Positions 52,097 to 62,651 of a stretch of DNA of 64,000 bases are shown here, piece by piece. Both the position numbers and the translations under genes were made by a program. Numbering within the stretch: the first letter of the stretch is position 1; each line of letters begins with the position of its first letter. The stretch is from Adineta ricciae. Taxonomy: Eukaryota; Rotifera; Eurotatoria; Adinetida; Adinetidae. The notes beneath the pieces were generated by a model. That model did not search any database. It was not told the DNA's origin and worked only from the letters and a program-made list of their open reading frames with translations. The DNA lies in assembly GCA_905250025.1 (NCBI GenBank), contig CAJNOJ010000003.1:847032-911031 (forward strand), written 5' to 3'.

Positions 52097-52115
52097 AATT
52101 CATATCGAGATTTAA
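50805..52115 (+). CDS. HSPA13: HSPA13/STCH-type microsomal HSP70 ATPase, copy 2
   Basis: A single exon of 436 residues with the natural C-terminus (VRTAVEKIHIEI). It has the same signal/anchor, ATPase signatures and lack of a peptide-binding domain as copy 1. About a dozen residues differ, mostly conservative (for example AQRN/TQRN, VSFLS/ISFLP, DSDKKTNPL/DSNKKTDSL), and there is one extra codon in the Asp-rich loop (GDDDDTNSR against DDDDISSR). Both copies are therefore under protein-level constraint. The human homologue binds ATP and is reported in the microsomal lumen; the client range is unknown. Confidence 0.95.
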   Translation: MVSSETTCTLIGGSLIVLLIAGYFGQHLLPAPKPKIIGLDLGTTYSCVGIYHAISGLVEIIPTQRNRSCLPSIISFLPNGSTLLGYDAFDHMETNPNYTIYDAKRFIGKQFSLESVEKLQKDYPFELVRTDQGYVEFIISENGTRITPEQVGSLLLKYLKQLVEQHLKIAKIKLCVLSVPAEFDDLQRQFTRRAAELIDLKVERIISEPTAAALAYGFHKKENVRYVLVIDIGGGTTDVSLLSVQNGMFSTQAMAGNNRLGGQDFNQNLFNYILTLVEDSNKKTDSLFLQHLRIEVEKCKIDLSTANQCLIDSKWIITREKFEEINQDLFRKIREPLDRIFAYINSDISGDDDDTNSRLTVNNIDEIVLVGGSTRMLKIRELIADYFQKKPNVNIDPDVAVTHGVSIQAGILGGVWPLNVSATEVRTAVEKIHIEI

Positions 52116-52476
52116 TAGGCAATTTGATTTTTTCCTCCGGTCTAAATCGATAATGATAGGCATATTTTGTTTTGTTCCGACAGAGAATAGAATTTGATAA
52201 ACGGTTATGAATTCCAAATCTTGAATCCTATCTTGCCGGTGTTATTTATTATATCTTTCGTTGTTTTCAATTTTGTTGTGTATTTTTCTAATTGTTATCT
52301 ATTATTTGAGCTTATCAGTAACTACCACGAATTTCTTGTTATATTTACCATTTGATATGATGATCTGTTTTATTGAACACTGATTGATTGTTTTAGATAA
52401 TCGTCAATATTTTCTTCTCATTCGGTATTTTTCTTGACCGCGACAAGCTCATGCTGATCGCGTGTCGTTTATCATC
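52116..52476. other. Intergenic, promoter of the 1044-residue gene
   Basis: Short 361-nt T-rich spacer between two plus-strand genes. No further signal could be assigned. Confidence 0.45.
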
Positions 52477-55400
52477 ATGAATAGAAAGTCAACGGCATTA
52501 TCTCCATTAAAGCGACCGTCAACTCGTTCATTAGCAGTAACCAAATCTCTCTCAACTCAACCGGATAAATACACTTTTCAATCAGACGACGAGGACCATA
52601 GTAAAAAACCGGTGCTTGTGCGAAAAAACCTAACGCCAATATCAGCTAAACGCTCCTCCCGCGCTCGGCCAACACCAGCAGCAAAATCGTCAAAAGTCGA
52701 CGCCAGTCCGAAACGTACATCCGTGTCTTCATCCAACGTTGAAAGTGATACTGGGACCGAAGAAAATTTACCCATCAAATCAAAACGATCAGGTAAAGTT
52801 TCTTACGAAAAACCAATTACTCGTCGAGCATCACGTCTAGTGTCTCAAACCAATACATCCGCAAGTGAGAAAATCTCAACGGCGAAAAAGCGCGGACGAA
52901 AAACCAAAATGTCGAGTATAGCAGATAACGATCACGAACAAGAAAAATCAAAACAACAAATGGAAACAGAGAATATAGTTCCGCTTCAATCAGTGAAACG
53001 TCGATATAGTAAAAAGAAAACATTGTCTACTGATACCAATCCCAAAAATGATCCCAATGATGACGATGGTAATAATGAAAAACTAGCCGCCGTTGATGAA
53101 AAAGATCTTATGCAATTTGGCTCACCACAGCATCAAACGTCATCTCAACCACCATCACAACGACAGCAAGAATCAGATGACGACTTCAGTGACGATTCCG
53201 TTGAGTTCGTTTGGAAAGGTTCAAGTAAAATGTCTATTGAGATTCTTAAACGTCGTATACCGAAAGATGAACCACGAGAATATTCGTCAACTCAATCCGA
53301 TCCGACCGCTCAACGCAAACGTGCTATTATTCCACGTTTGACTAACTTTGATGCTCTATCTGGTCAACCAGTTGACAATTCATCATCATCGACGACAACA
53401 ACAGCAACAACAACTAATAAACGTACACTTAATGATAGCTCAGAGCACAATGCACAACAGAAGAAATCAAGTTCTGTCATAACATTAAACAATGTTTTTC
53501 AAAATGATTTTGTTCCTTCCTACAATGATGCAGGCCCAAAGATGACGACCACCACGACTGCAGCAGCTGCATCAGGCACAGGTGCAACTGAAGATAAGCC
53601 GCGTCCACGAATCTATGCGGTAAAAAGCACCACAATGAAATCACGTCCATTACCACCGCAATCACAACAGCCAGAAATCAAACGACCGAAGTGGATGAAC
53701 GATCAACAAGGAAAATCTGATGAAGAAGATGACGATGAAAGTAATGTGCCGCCAGCTGGAGAGGAGCCCGACGATTACGATTACGTACCCAAAGGACAAT
53801 ATATACCAAAACGACCTAGCTACCGAGGCCGCGGTACATATCCAGGACGACGTGGAACAGGTATGCGTGGACGTCCACCAGGTTCACGTCGACAATGGCA
53901 TGATGATGATGATGACGACGATGATTATGATCAATACGAGGAAATGAATTCAAGATATGGACCACGTAAACAAACCGCATATCGATCGTCACGTAAGGAA
54001 AACGATGATGACATCACATGTGTTATGAAGAAAATGCTGTTTTTTTTCTGGTAGGACCAGCCTATGACATGGGCGATGACGAGGATTATGATAAAAATCG
54101 TCGTATGAGCTTAACACAAGCGTATCGTCGAAATACCAATGTTCGTCCACCATTGTCATCAATGAGCGGTCAACGTCGTATTGCAATTAATAATGGCAAT
54201 CATCCAATATATAAAGTAAGTAAATGAAAAGCTATCCAAAAATATTTCTCTCTCTTTCTTCACCACATTCCAGCTAAGTTCTATACGATTACGAAGTACT
54301 ATCCTCAGACCAGCAATAGTTTACATAGAAACAGAATTGTAGCTCATTGAGTCAAAAAATAGTTTAAGAAAAAGAGGGAAATAAATTCTACACTATTCCG
54401 ATTATATATGTATATATGTGTGTGTGTGTTTTCTCAGCCATTCAAATCATCGAGTTATCGCCCAACACCAGCTACACTGGGTTTATCGACGTCGAATCGT
54501 CGTACGAGTAGTACTAGTCGCAGTCCTGTCAGTACAATCTCCAAACCTCATCATCATCTATCATCAACAATGTCCAAACATTATTCGGTGAGAATATTTA
54601 AAACACACACACACACATATTCTATTCCTATCATCAATTTTCCTTTTGAAAATGTTCTTCTAGGATGAAGACTACTATCAACAACAAACACGTTCATCAG
54701 TCACAACAGCAAATAATACAAGTGGAAATACATATGTAACCAAAATGAATGATTCCCAATTAAACGATGTTTCCAATCAATCTCAAATTTTCTATGTGAA
54801 TGTGCCACAGCAAGAACAAAAAAATCAACAAGTTCTGTCCGTGTTAACCTCGGATCAGCAACAACAACAAGTGCTTCCTGTTACTGTTGTTCAACAAGGT
54901 AAGATGATGCCAAACAGTCTTGTATAACAGTTCTCCTTTTTTTGTTTCTAGTTAAATTACCTGTCGATGCTCCTAAACAGAAAAAGATTCTTCCTAAGCC
55001 GTCGGCAACAAATCCATCAGGCAATTCAACTAATGATCATTACTCAAATAATGCGAAACCATTTGCTTGGTCACGTCCACCGGGCCGTATTCAAGCAAGC
55101 AATGATGAACATCTAGCAAATAAACATACGAATAATACGGCTTCAAACAATACAGATTTAGATACTATGGAAGCTGCACATGTTCTAGCTACTGCTGCTG
55201 ATGTAACAATGGCAGCCGATGCACGTCGTAAAGCACAACAACATGATGACGATATGACAATGATGGTCGATGAAACACCATCAAATATTGCTGGCGAAGA
55301 AACGATTCAGTGTGATGATAATGCAGCTAAACAAATCGTTCAACAACTTGGTACAATTACAGCGAACATCATTGACGAAAATGGTGTTGAACATACTGTT

Positions 55401-56152
55401 CTCTTATCAACTGAAGAAGCACAACAATTACTTGGTTCACAAGGTGCTATTATCGTTGATAGTGGTATGAAAACATGCTAAAGTTTCTTTTTTTGCAAAT
55501 AGTCGTTTTCTCTGCCATTCTAGATGGCCAGCCAATATCTATTCAACAAGCACAACCTCAAACATTTGTTTCACCATTCGCACTCGATCAAAATCAACTA
55601 CAAGCGTTACTTGCTCAGGCTGGTATCGACCCCAACACGCCCTTAACTATTGAACAAATTGATCCCAATCAACAACAACAAGTTGCTACCTTGTGTACAT
55701 CACCAGGTGGAACGCAATACACGGTTCTTACTCAGGCACCATCTCAACAACAATTCATCATCCAAACAACCAATGAACCCGAACAATCGCACGTATCCGT
55801 ACCACAGCAAGTCCAGGTACAACTACAACCACAACCACAGTCTGTCATTCAGCCTCAAGCAATCGTTCCAAAAGAGGAACTTTCGTCTCCACCAACAAAA
55901 CGTCGCGCATTTGCAGTCAAATCAACAACTCGTCAAGATGTCTATGAAGACGTCAATGATCGTTCACGACGTAAAATTTTTGCTACAAAATCAACTGTTA
56001 CACATATGAGTATGATTACACCTCTCTTTTGACATCTCGATTTGCTAAATTTATCAATCTTGTTTTTCAATGTTTTAGATGACGATATTCATGACGATCA
56101 AGAAGGATTTATTGGTACACGAGCATATCACCGAAATACGGGTCGAAAATAA
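52477..56152 (+). CDS. Large disordered, probably nuclear protein with repeated AVKST-type motif
   Basis: Seven exons join in frame: 52477-53992, 54055-54215, 54438-54587, 54664-54898, 54952-55464, 55524-56009 and 56079-56152, giving 1044 residues. No known domain is recognised. The first 500 residues are rich in Ser, Lys, Arg and Thr with likely nuclear-localisation clusters (RRYSKKK, AKKRGRKTK), acidic runs, and an RG-rich patch (YRGRGTYPGRRGTGMRGRPP). The C-terminal third is Gln-rich around a more ordered block (QQLGTITANIIDENGVEHTV, LLSTEEAQQLLGSQGAIIVD). A motif [YF]A[VT]KST occurs three times: IYAVKSTT, AFAVKSTT and IFATKSTV. The composition suggests a chromatin or transcription cofactor; that is inference. 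The start is the first ATG of the open frame at 52477. Confidence 0.75.
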
Positions 56153-56940
56153 TATGAATTCAAAAAAAAAGAAAGAGAACAATATGAAATTCTTTGTGTA
56201 TAAATTATCTTGTCATTATTGTTCGTTATCTTCTTCTTCTTCTTCTTTTAGTTGCCACTTCTCTCTCTCTCTATTCTATTTCGTTCTACTCTAGGAGTAT
56301 GAACGACTAAACTTCTTCTTTCTCTATTTCACTTAGTCGTGATGTATCTATTGTTTTCTTTTTCTTGATATTAGTTAGTAGCATTCGTGCAAGATGGTCT
56401 ATATATGTTTGTGTGTGTGTGTGTGTACAGCGCTACTTTGTACAAAGCATTGTATGAAGAAAACTTCTCCTTACATAAGAAAAAAATATATTCTGTATTT
56501 ACATGTTTTTTTTCCTTTACACAAGTCGTCCACGTTTCGCTTCGAAATACAAGTTATGACTGATCATGAGATCGAACCATGGCAGAATGAATGCACCGCT
56601 TTTTCTCTTTCATAATCCACCGTGACAATGTTCATAGTTGCAAGTGATTCAACTGTATGACGAACTATGTCTGATGATTAATAAAAGTTAGAGAAGAGGA
56701 TTTAATAAATGTTTTTTATTTGATCGGAAGCGCAAATGTTTGTACAACTAATCAAAATGTACGTTAAGAAAATTGAATAGATTGAGTTAACAGATGCTAC
56801 GTGCGAACAGTATGTCGAAGGGAGAATGAAGCAGAAGTTTATTTCGACGTGTGTTTGTTAAAGACAAAACAAATAATTGCGTTCGTTTGTTTTCTAGATC
56901 AAAATCTCAATCAAATAGACACGAATTTACCGCCACTCGA
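56153..56940. other. Intergenic between the disordered protein gene and STMP1
   Basis: About 790 nt. Holds the 3' UTR of the upstream gene, a (TG)n tract at about 56407-56426, and an acceptor-like TTTTCTAG ending near 56897 before the STMP1 start. Confidence 0.5.
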
Positions 56941-57093
56941 ATGGCTATTCTTCGCACATTGATCACATTTTCTCTCGGCGTATATGCTGGCATATATGCG
57001 AGTCAAAATTATGAAGTACCCAAAGCTGAATCACCAAAAGAACTGTACGAACGTCTGGCCTCTTACTTATCCTCGAAAAAGAAGAACGATTGA
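56941..57093 (+). CDS. STMP1: STMP1-like short transmembrane mitochondrial protein
   Basis: A 50-residue protein: one N-terminal hydrophobic segment with LGVYAGIYASQNYEVP, followed by a charged helix and a Lys-rich end (LSSKKKND). This matches the micropeptide STMP1 (vertebrate LGNVVGMYLAQNYDIP with a Lys-rich tail), an inner-membrane protein linked to the respiratory chain. The ATG at 56941 is chosen because it aligns with the family; the frame is open further upstream, but a splice acceptor (gttttctag) lies in between. Frataxin follows 120 nt downstream on the same strand. Confidence 0.8.
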   Translation: MAILRTLITFSLGVYAGIYASQNYEVPKAESPKELYERLASYLSSKKKND

Positions 57094-57190
57094 ACTTTAA
57101 TCGATGTGTTTGTTTCTCTAGTGTTTTTTTTCCTCCTGTGATCACCCTTTTTTCGTTTTATAAAAAAATGAATATATTGCACGTATGATT

Positions 57191-57213
57191 CCAGATTTAT
57201 TCGAACGATCATC
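57191..57213 (+). promoter_or_regulatory. Splice-acceptor-like site in the frataxin leader
   Basis: A CCAG followed by a short leader lies 20 nt before the frataxin ATG, after a T-rich stretch of the kind that precedes acceptors here. No matching donor is evident in the 100-nt intergenic space, so it may be a spliced-leader addition site; inference. Confidence 0.35.
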
Positions 57214-57669
57214 ATGATGACGAAATCTATCTTCCGAAATATTCTCTCAGTCACACCGAGATTCTACCGATCGACTATCCGTCTGCTATCTTCTCTTTCA
57301 CCAATCGAATACGAAACCATAGCTGATGAAACATTAGAATCTTTGACCGAAGCTTTTGAAATTTTACTTGAAAAACATAAATTACCATCAGACGTAACTT
57401 ATTCCAATGGTGTTTTAACCGTCGAACTCGAGAAATTCGGTACTTATGTCATTAACAAACAAACCCCGAATAAACAAATATGGTTATCATCACCATTTAG
57501 CGGACCTAAACGGTACGATTTTATTAATCAAACGTGGGTTTATAAGCATGATGGTATATCGTTACATAAATTGTTAACAGAAGAACTTTCAAATGTATTC
57601 AAAAAAGATAAAGATATTCGATTTGAAGCATGTGACTACGGAGAAAGTAAAAATGCAAATGTGAAATAA
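57214..57669 (+). CDS. FXN: Frataxin, mitochondrial
   Basis: An intronless frame of 151 residues. Frataxin is the iron-binding activator of the mitochondrial iron-sulfur cluster assembly complex. Residues about 1-30 are a basic, Ser/Arg-rich presequence (ILSVTPRFYRSTIRLL). The mature part has the acidic first helix (ETIADETLESLTEAFEILLE) and the near-invariant core GTYVINKQTPNKQIWLSSPF, SGPKRYDF, WVYKHDGISLHKLL (human WVYSHDGVSLHELL). Length is normal for the family. The absence of introns is unusual next to intron-rich neighbours. The upstream neighbour on the same strand, STMP1, is also mitochondrial. Confidence 0.97.
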   Translation: MMTKSIFRNILSVTPRFYRSTIRLLSSLSPIEYETIADETLESLTEAFEILLEKHKLPSDVTYSNGVLTVELEKFGTYVINKQTPNKQIWLSSPFSGPKRYDFINQTWVYKHDGISLHKLLTEELSNVFKKDKDIRFEACDYGESKNANVK

Positions 57670-58806
57670 AGATCAATGCAATTTTCTATATCGTAGTCTT
57701 TTTTTTAGTCCTTTCTATGTAGTCAATTCTATGAATATAACAACATGAGAATCCAAAGAAAAAGATTATTGAATGCGATATATCTGTGAATATCTGACAA
57801 TTCTCGGAAATTGAACACGTTCTATTGAGTTAACTCTTTTCCTCTTATTTTCTTCATGCCGCCCATCGAGACGGAGTTTTTATGTACTTTACGGCTGAAA
57901 AGAAGTTCAATAACATATGGTTTCATTATGATCATTATTGAAAAGATTTCGCTTTCGATATCCAGGCAATAATGAGAGTCTTTGTAGCCAGTGTAGCTAC
58001 TAGTCCAAGACTTTCCTGAAGCAAAAAAAATCGAGCATGAGTATTGAAAAGAGGAGAACACAGAGAGAGAGAGCTGCCGAGTTGTTAATAGGTTTTCCTT
58101 TTTTTTCTCTCTTCATTCTCTTGCCGAATAAGTCACGATCGTGGCATTAAAAAGAAAAACCTATATAACGATAATGACATCGAACTAGTAAGACAAGACC
58201 AGTCATTTCTATTCCTTCAATACGACCAACATTACTTTCTTTTCTCTTGATTATGAGTAAAAAAACTATGAGAATAGAAATGAACTACATACATATATAG
58301 ACGGAAAAAACGATGGAGGTCAAATGATCAAGGAATTGAATCATAATATATGAAGAAAAGAAAAAGAAACTACTCGCAATGAGAAATAGAAAGAGAAGAA
58401 TAGAAATAGAAATCATTCGGTGCAATGTCAGTCATGTAAACTTCGATTGTTTCCAGACATATTCTATTAAGAACAGGCACAACTGTATATGTTCTTGACG
58501 AATAGGTAAAGACGAACAGAGGACTTTTTCACTTTCTAGTTTATTTCGTAGGATGAATGAGTTTGTTATTTAGTTTCGAGGAAAAGCTACGATATTAATG
58601 GACGTTAAGTCAGATGAAAAAGAAGATAGGATAGAGAGGAAGATGGTGGTAGAAAAAGCAAGAGAAACATTGTCTTATGTTGTTTTGTTGATGTTATGGA
58701 ATAATATTACTTCATTGCACACGGCGGTAAAGACAATTAGCTCTTCAATATTGGCTGGAATGGGGGAAACGAGAAATTCCACTCTGATAAACATATAGAT
58801 GGCTAT

Positions 58807-58828
58807 TTATCTATCTATCTATCTATCT
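58807..58828. repeat. (CTAT)n microsatellite
   Basis: About five tetranucleotide units followed by an (AT)n stretch. Confidence 0.85.
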
Positions 58829-60268
58829 CTCTATATATATACATGTATGTTGAGAAGGCACAGATAACTGATTTTACCATTCTCTCTTTTCAAATTATAC
58901 ATATTAAGACAGATACATATTTCTGGAAAATGCGAATCACGAGTCTATCATCACTCTTGTCGACAGTTGGTTTTTGCATCGTCGTCAGACTGAGACAAGA
59001 TAGATAGACAACTGAATAACTTCGATAGATGAATGAATTGTTTGTGTGGGTGAGAACATGTCGTTCGGTATTGTCCAATTCTAGACTGTAGTTTGTCGTA
59101 ATGCTTTTAGACTGACATCGAAAGAATAATCAAGCGCTTGTGATATTCCATAAACGATATTGGCTGACTGGTAGTTTGAGTGAGATTGACAATGGCACAC
59201 ACGGGACACAGTGTGACAGGAGAGCAAATTGCAGAATGATAGAGAGTACCGTCTAAACAATAGACATATAAACAGAAATAGCAAATGATTGAGGGTGTTA
59301 GTGCTGCATAGAGAAAAAATGCTATAGAAAAAAGAAAACATACAAATTGTCGTTTTATGGGTTAAATGGTAAAGTAAGCAGTTTAGTGTCGTTTTGTATT
59401 ATTAGAAATGATTATTTATTCGTATTACCGGAGAACGAAAGGTCAAGTGCACGATTAAGCATATGTAAGAAATAGAGAAAACATATCTTTGGTAATAGAT
59501 GACTTTTTACAATGACTCTATACGTTATTTAAACAATCAATCATGTTTAATATGTGCTAAAAGAGTATCAAGTTTCTCTGTTTCTTTTTCGTCCTTTAGA
59601 TTAGCTTTCCGAAGTACTATCTGTATGTACAAACACGTTCGAATGTAGAAGTGAACCGAAAGATAACTTGTATCATGAAAATTAGTTTGCGATGACTTTT
59701 AATGTTCGATTAAACGCATACATTAGCCATAAGAAAGAAAGGGGGAAGAGAGTAACGCTGCAGGCATTGTGTATGCGTACCCTTTTTTCCTTTTCCCTTT
59801 TTTATACAAGGCTGTCGGCTTACACAATAGATGTATTGGTTGGTGAGAATCGGAAATAAGACTTGTCGTGCTGCTGTGCGTTCGTTCCTTTTCAAACATC
59901 TTTGTTCGTATACACTCTGATTGTTCCATTACATTTTACATACATGAGAAAATGGAAAATTTATAGCCAAGTAAAAATCATTGAGGTATAAATGTATTTT
60001 TAGCAGAGAAAAACGCTTCTTTGCCGTCGAAATGAAGTGTTGTAAATGTCTGAAGAGTGAAAGTAATATTCTAGTGTTTGAAGAGAAGCAGGTAAGATGT
60101 TTTTGATGAAAGTGTTGCGTTTTCAGTTCTAGTGTGTATTGATCAGTGAAAGATAGATTTTAAAACCAGCAAGTAGCATGTGTATGTTTCTTAGACGTTA
60201 CGTCCCGGTTTCAGCTTGCGAACCATTGCGTTTTCTCTTGAGTAGAATTATCGTTCTTGTCGTCATTG

Positions 60269-60271
<3 letters not shown>

Positions 60272-60307
<36 letters not shown>

Positions 60308-60318
60308 CGCGCGCGCGC
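60272..60318. repeat. (CT)n followed by (CG)n simple repeat
   Basis: A pyrimidine tract of about fourteen CT units, a short TTTCTTT spacer, then about five CG units at 60308-60318. CT runs can form triplex (H-DNA) and CG alternations can form Z-DNA; the pairing is notable in such AT-rich sequence. Confidence 0.85.
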
Positions 60319-61497
60319 TCTTCTCAAGTAAGACGGATGATGAGGATGAACGAGACGGGAATGCGACGAGCATATTAGAGAAGGAAAGAGCTAGGAAGGA
60401 GAGCGTAGGGTTGACGAGAACGAACGAAGAACATGTCAAGGAATTTGAAGGCTCGAATGAGATGATGATGATGATGACGAAGGCGCAACGGTGGTGAATG
60501 TGATCTTACTCTCTGGAGAATGTCCAATCATTGTGCGGAGATGCATAGACTATACGCGTGTATGTGTTGCAGTATCTTTCACGTTCCAGTATTCTCGGTC
60601 TTGATATGTTATTTTTGGTTTTCTCTGCGCCGTACAGTTTTCATTTGAAAAATTATTTTGATGTATTTACACGTATTTATCATCGACATTTCTATAATCG
60701 TTGATATATATTATTATTCGATTTACTGATGAAAATTATCTGTTTATGTCCAGTTTGAAATGGCAAGGAGAGAAGGAGGAGATAGAATGAGGAAAAGGAA
60801 ATAGGCCCGGTGCCTGTAATAGAATAATCACAAAGAAAGAGAACATCAGAACGAACAGGCTTTTGTGTCGCAAAAGAGAGAATGTTGCTGCGGTAGCCTT
60901 CTTGTCTTTCCTGGTTTCTCTCTTCTCTGTACCATGAAGCGAAATGTTCGTTCATCATCATATTCCTTCTTGTAGCAGCCAGTCAGTAGAATAGTATGTT
61001 TGCTGATAGAAAACAACGTTAGCATCGGCAGAAGAAAGAAATGAGGGGAAAAAGAACAAGAAAAGAAAAAAAAGAAAGAAGGAAGAAAAACCCAGTCGTC
61101 GTGGCAGCTAGGACCACTATATACGGCTAGAATAGAAGAGAAACGAAGACAGAGTAGGAGCGCAAAAGAAATAATAATAATAGAGATGATAGAAATAGTG
61201 GTAGCAGCAGCAATACTGTTGGCTACAACGAGGAGAGCGAGAGAAAGAACGCGCTTCTGTAATTTTGGCTCCCGCTATGTGTAATGATGACGAAGACGAC
61301 TGTATGCGCGTATGTGTTTAGTAATTGAAGTTTGACTTGATGATCATGATCAAATACATACAGTCTGAGACAAAAGAGCGTTCCTGGAATTCTCCAAGTC
61401 GTCGAACGATATTTTTTGTTCTAGATAAGATATCTGATTGTGGATTATCAAGCGCATGACACAACGTTGAACATTTCGATGACATCGGTGATTGCAG

Positions 61498-61801
61498 ATG
61501 TACGCTCAACAACAAGGAAAACAACAGCAACAACTAGCAATTTTACCAACGAAACCTATCGAAGGTAAAACAGGAGCTACGGCAATATTTTTCTAATAGT
61601 AATAGTTAACTATATTTTCCTTCGAAAATATATCAGCTTTCATCAATATAGTTGAGAAAACTTCCTCGTCTCATTTTACAATTGATACTTATAGATGGTG
61701 CAAGTATAATTGCTTTTAAAAACTATAATAATAAGCTGTTGCAGAAACTCAGTAGTGAGAATATTCGCATCCTGCAATCAAAGATTACCGGATACATGTA
61801 A
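61498..61801 (+). CDS. Candidate short two-exon gene or upstream exons of the NALF-like gene
   Basis: After a splice-acceptor-like ATTGCAG, an ATG at 61498 encodes MYAQQQGKQQQQLAILPTK and PIE. The exon ends at 61564 before GTAAAA. An AG at 61693-61694 joins in phase to DGASIIAFKNYNNKLLQKLS and on to a stop at 61799-61801 (about 57 residues). Both parts look like protein and the junction keeps frame, but nothing is recognised. It could be a small protein or alternative 5' exons of the gene starting at 62652. Confidence 0.3.
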
Positions 61802-62651
61802 TAAGAAAATCTCGCTATACTTGAACTGAAAATTGAGTTCAAACGATTGTTTTTCTTCTCCGCTCAAGTGCATTGTTTTGTCTGGGTATCCAAAGAATCG
61901 ATTCGTTTACTTCTTTTCTCGCTTTTCAAACTCTACTTTGACGGTTCTAGCGTATGTTAATTAAATAGAAATCAATTGAGTGACATCTATCGTTTTTCCA
62001 TCGAAAAAAAATCTTTACATTTTGTTGAACAAAATATTATTAGTCTGATTCTCTCTGAAACAGTAGTTTGCATTCTTTTGTTAATAAGATTCTATGTTGA
62101 TTAACGTTTAGAATAAAATATTTGAATTTGTCACGAGATTTTCTCATTTATCTACAAAATGACATTCGTTCATCAATTAAACATGAAAAAGAAAAGAAAG
62201 ATGTGACAAAAACTTGTACGAAAAATCACGGCAATGTCTTTGACGATCGACGAGCAATGGTTGACAAAAAAGTCAAACTAATTGTCAGTGTTTATTCTAG
62301 CTTATTCATCAGAAATGATCGCTTCAAGGCATACGTTCGTGCACGTTAAAATAAACTGTCTAGCGATAGTTTTCTCAGGTCATTTGAACACAAAAAAAAA
62401 CCGTTGCAAAAGAAAACACTCATTCTCGATGGAGAGAAATAGTAGATTAACATAATATATCGTCTACGTGATCAATGGAAAGAAGAGAAAAAACCTTATT
62501 ACTAGTCATATCATTCATTAGATAGTCGTTTGTTTTGTCTTTTTTTTTCGTGAAGAGTAAGTCACGAATTAGAATACATGCTTCTAATGCATCCAACCAA
62601 TACTTGTGTTTTCTTCTTGTAGGCTAATCATGCACAAGAGGGCACTGTGCC

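Larger units (their letters stand above)
57670..61497. other. Gene-poor region of about 3.8 kb
   Basis: No gene supported. Contains a CTAT tetranucleotide run (58807-58828), a long CT run followed by a CG run (60272-60318) and purine-rich tracts near 61030-61090. It is the upstream flank of the FAM155/NALF-like gene and could carry its regulatory sequences. Confidence 0.5.
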
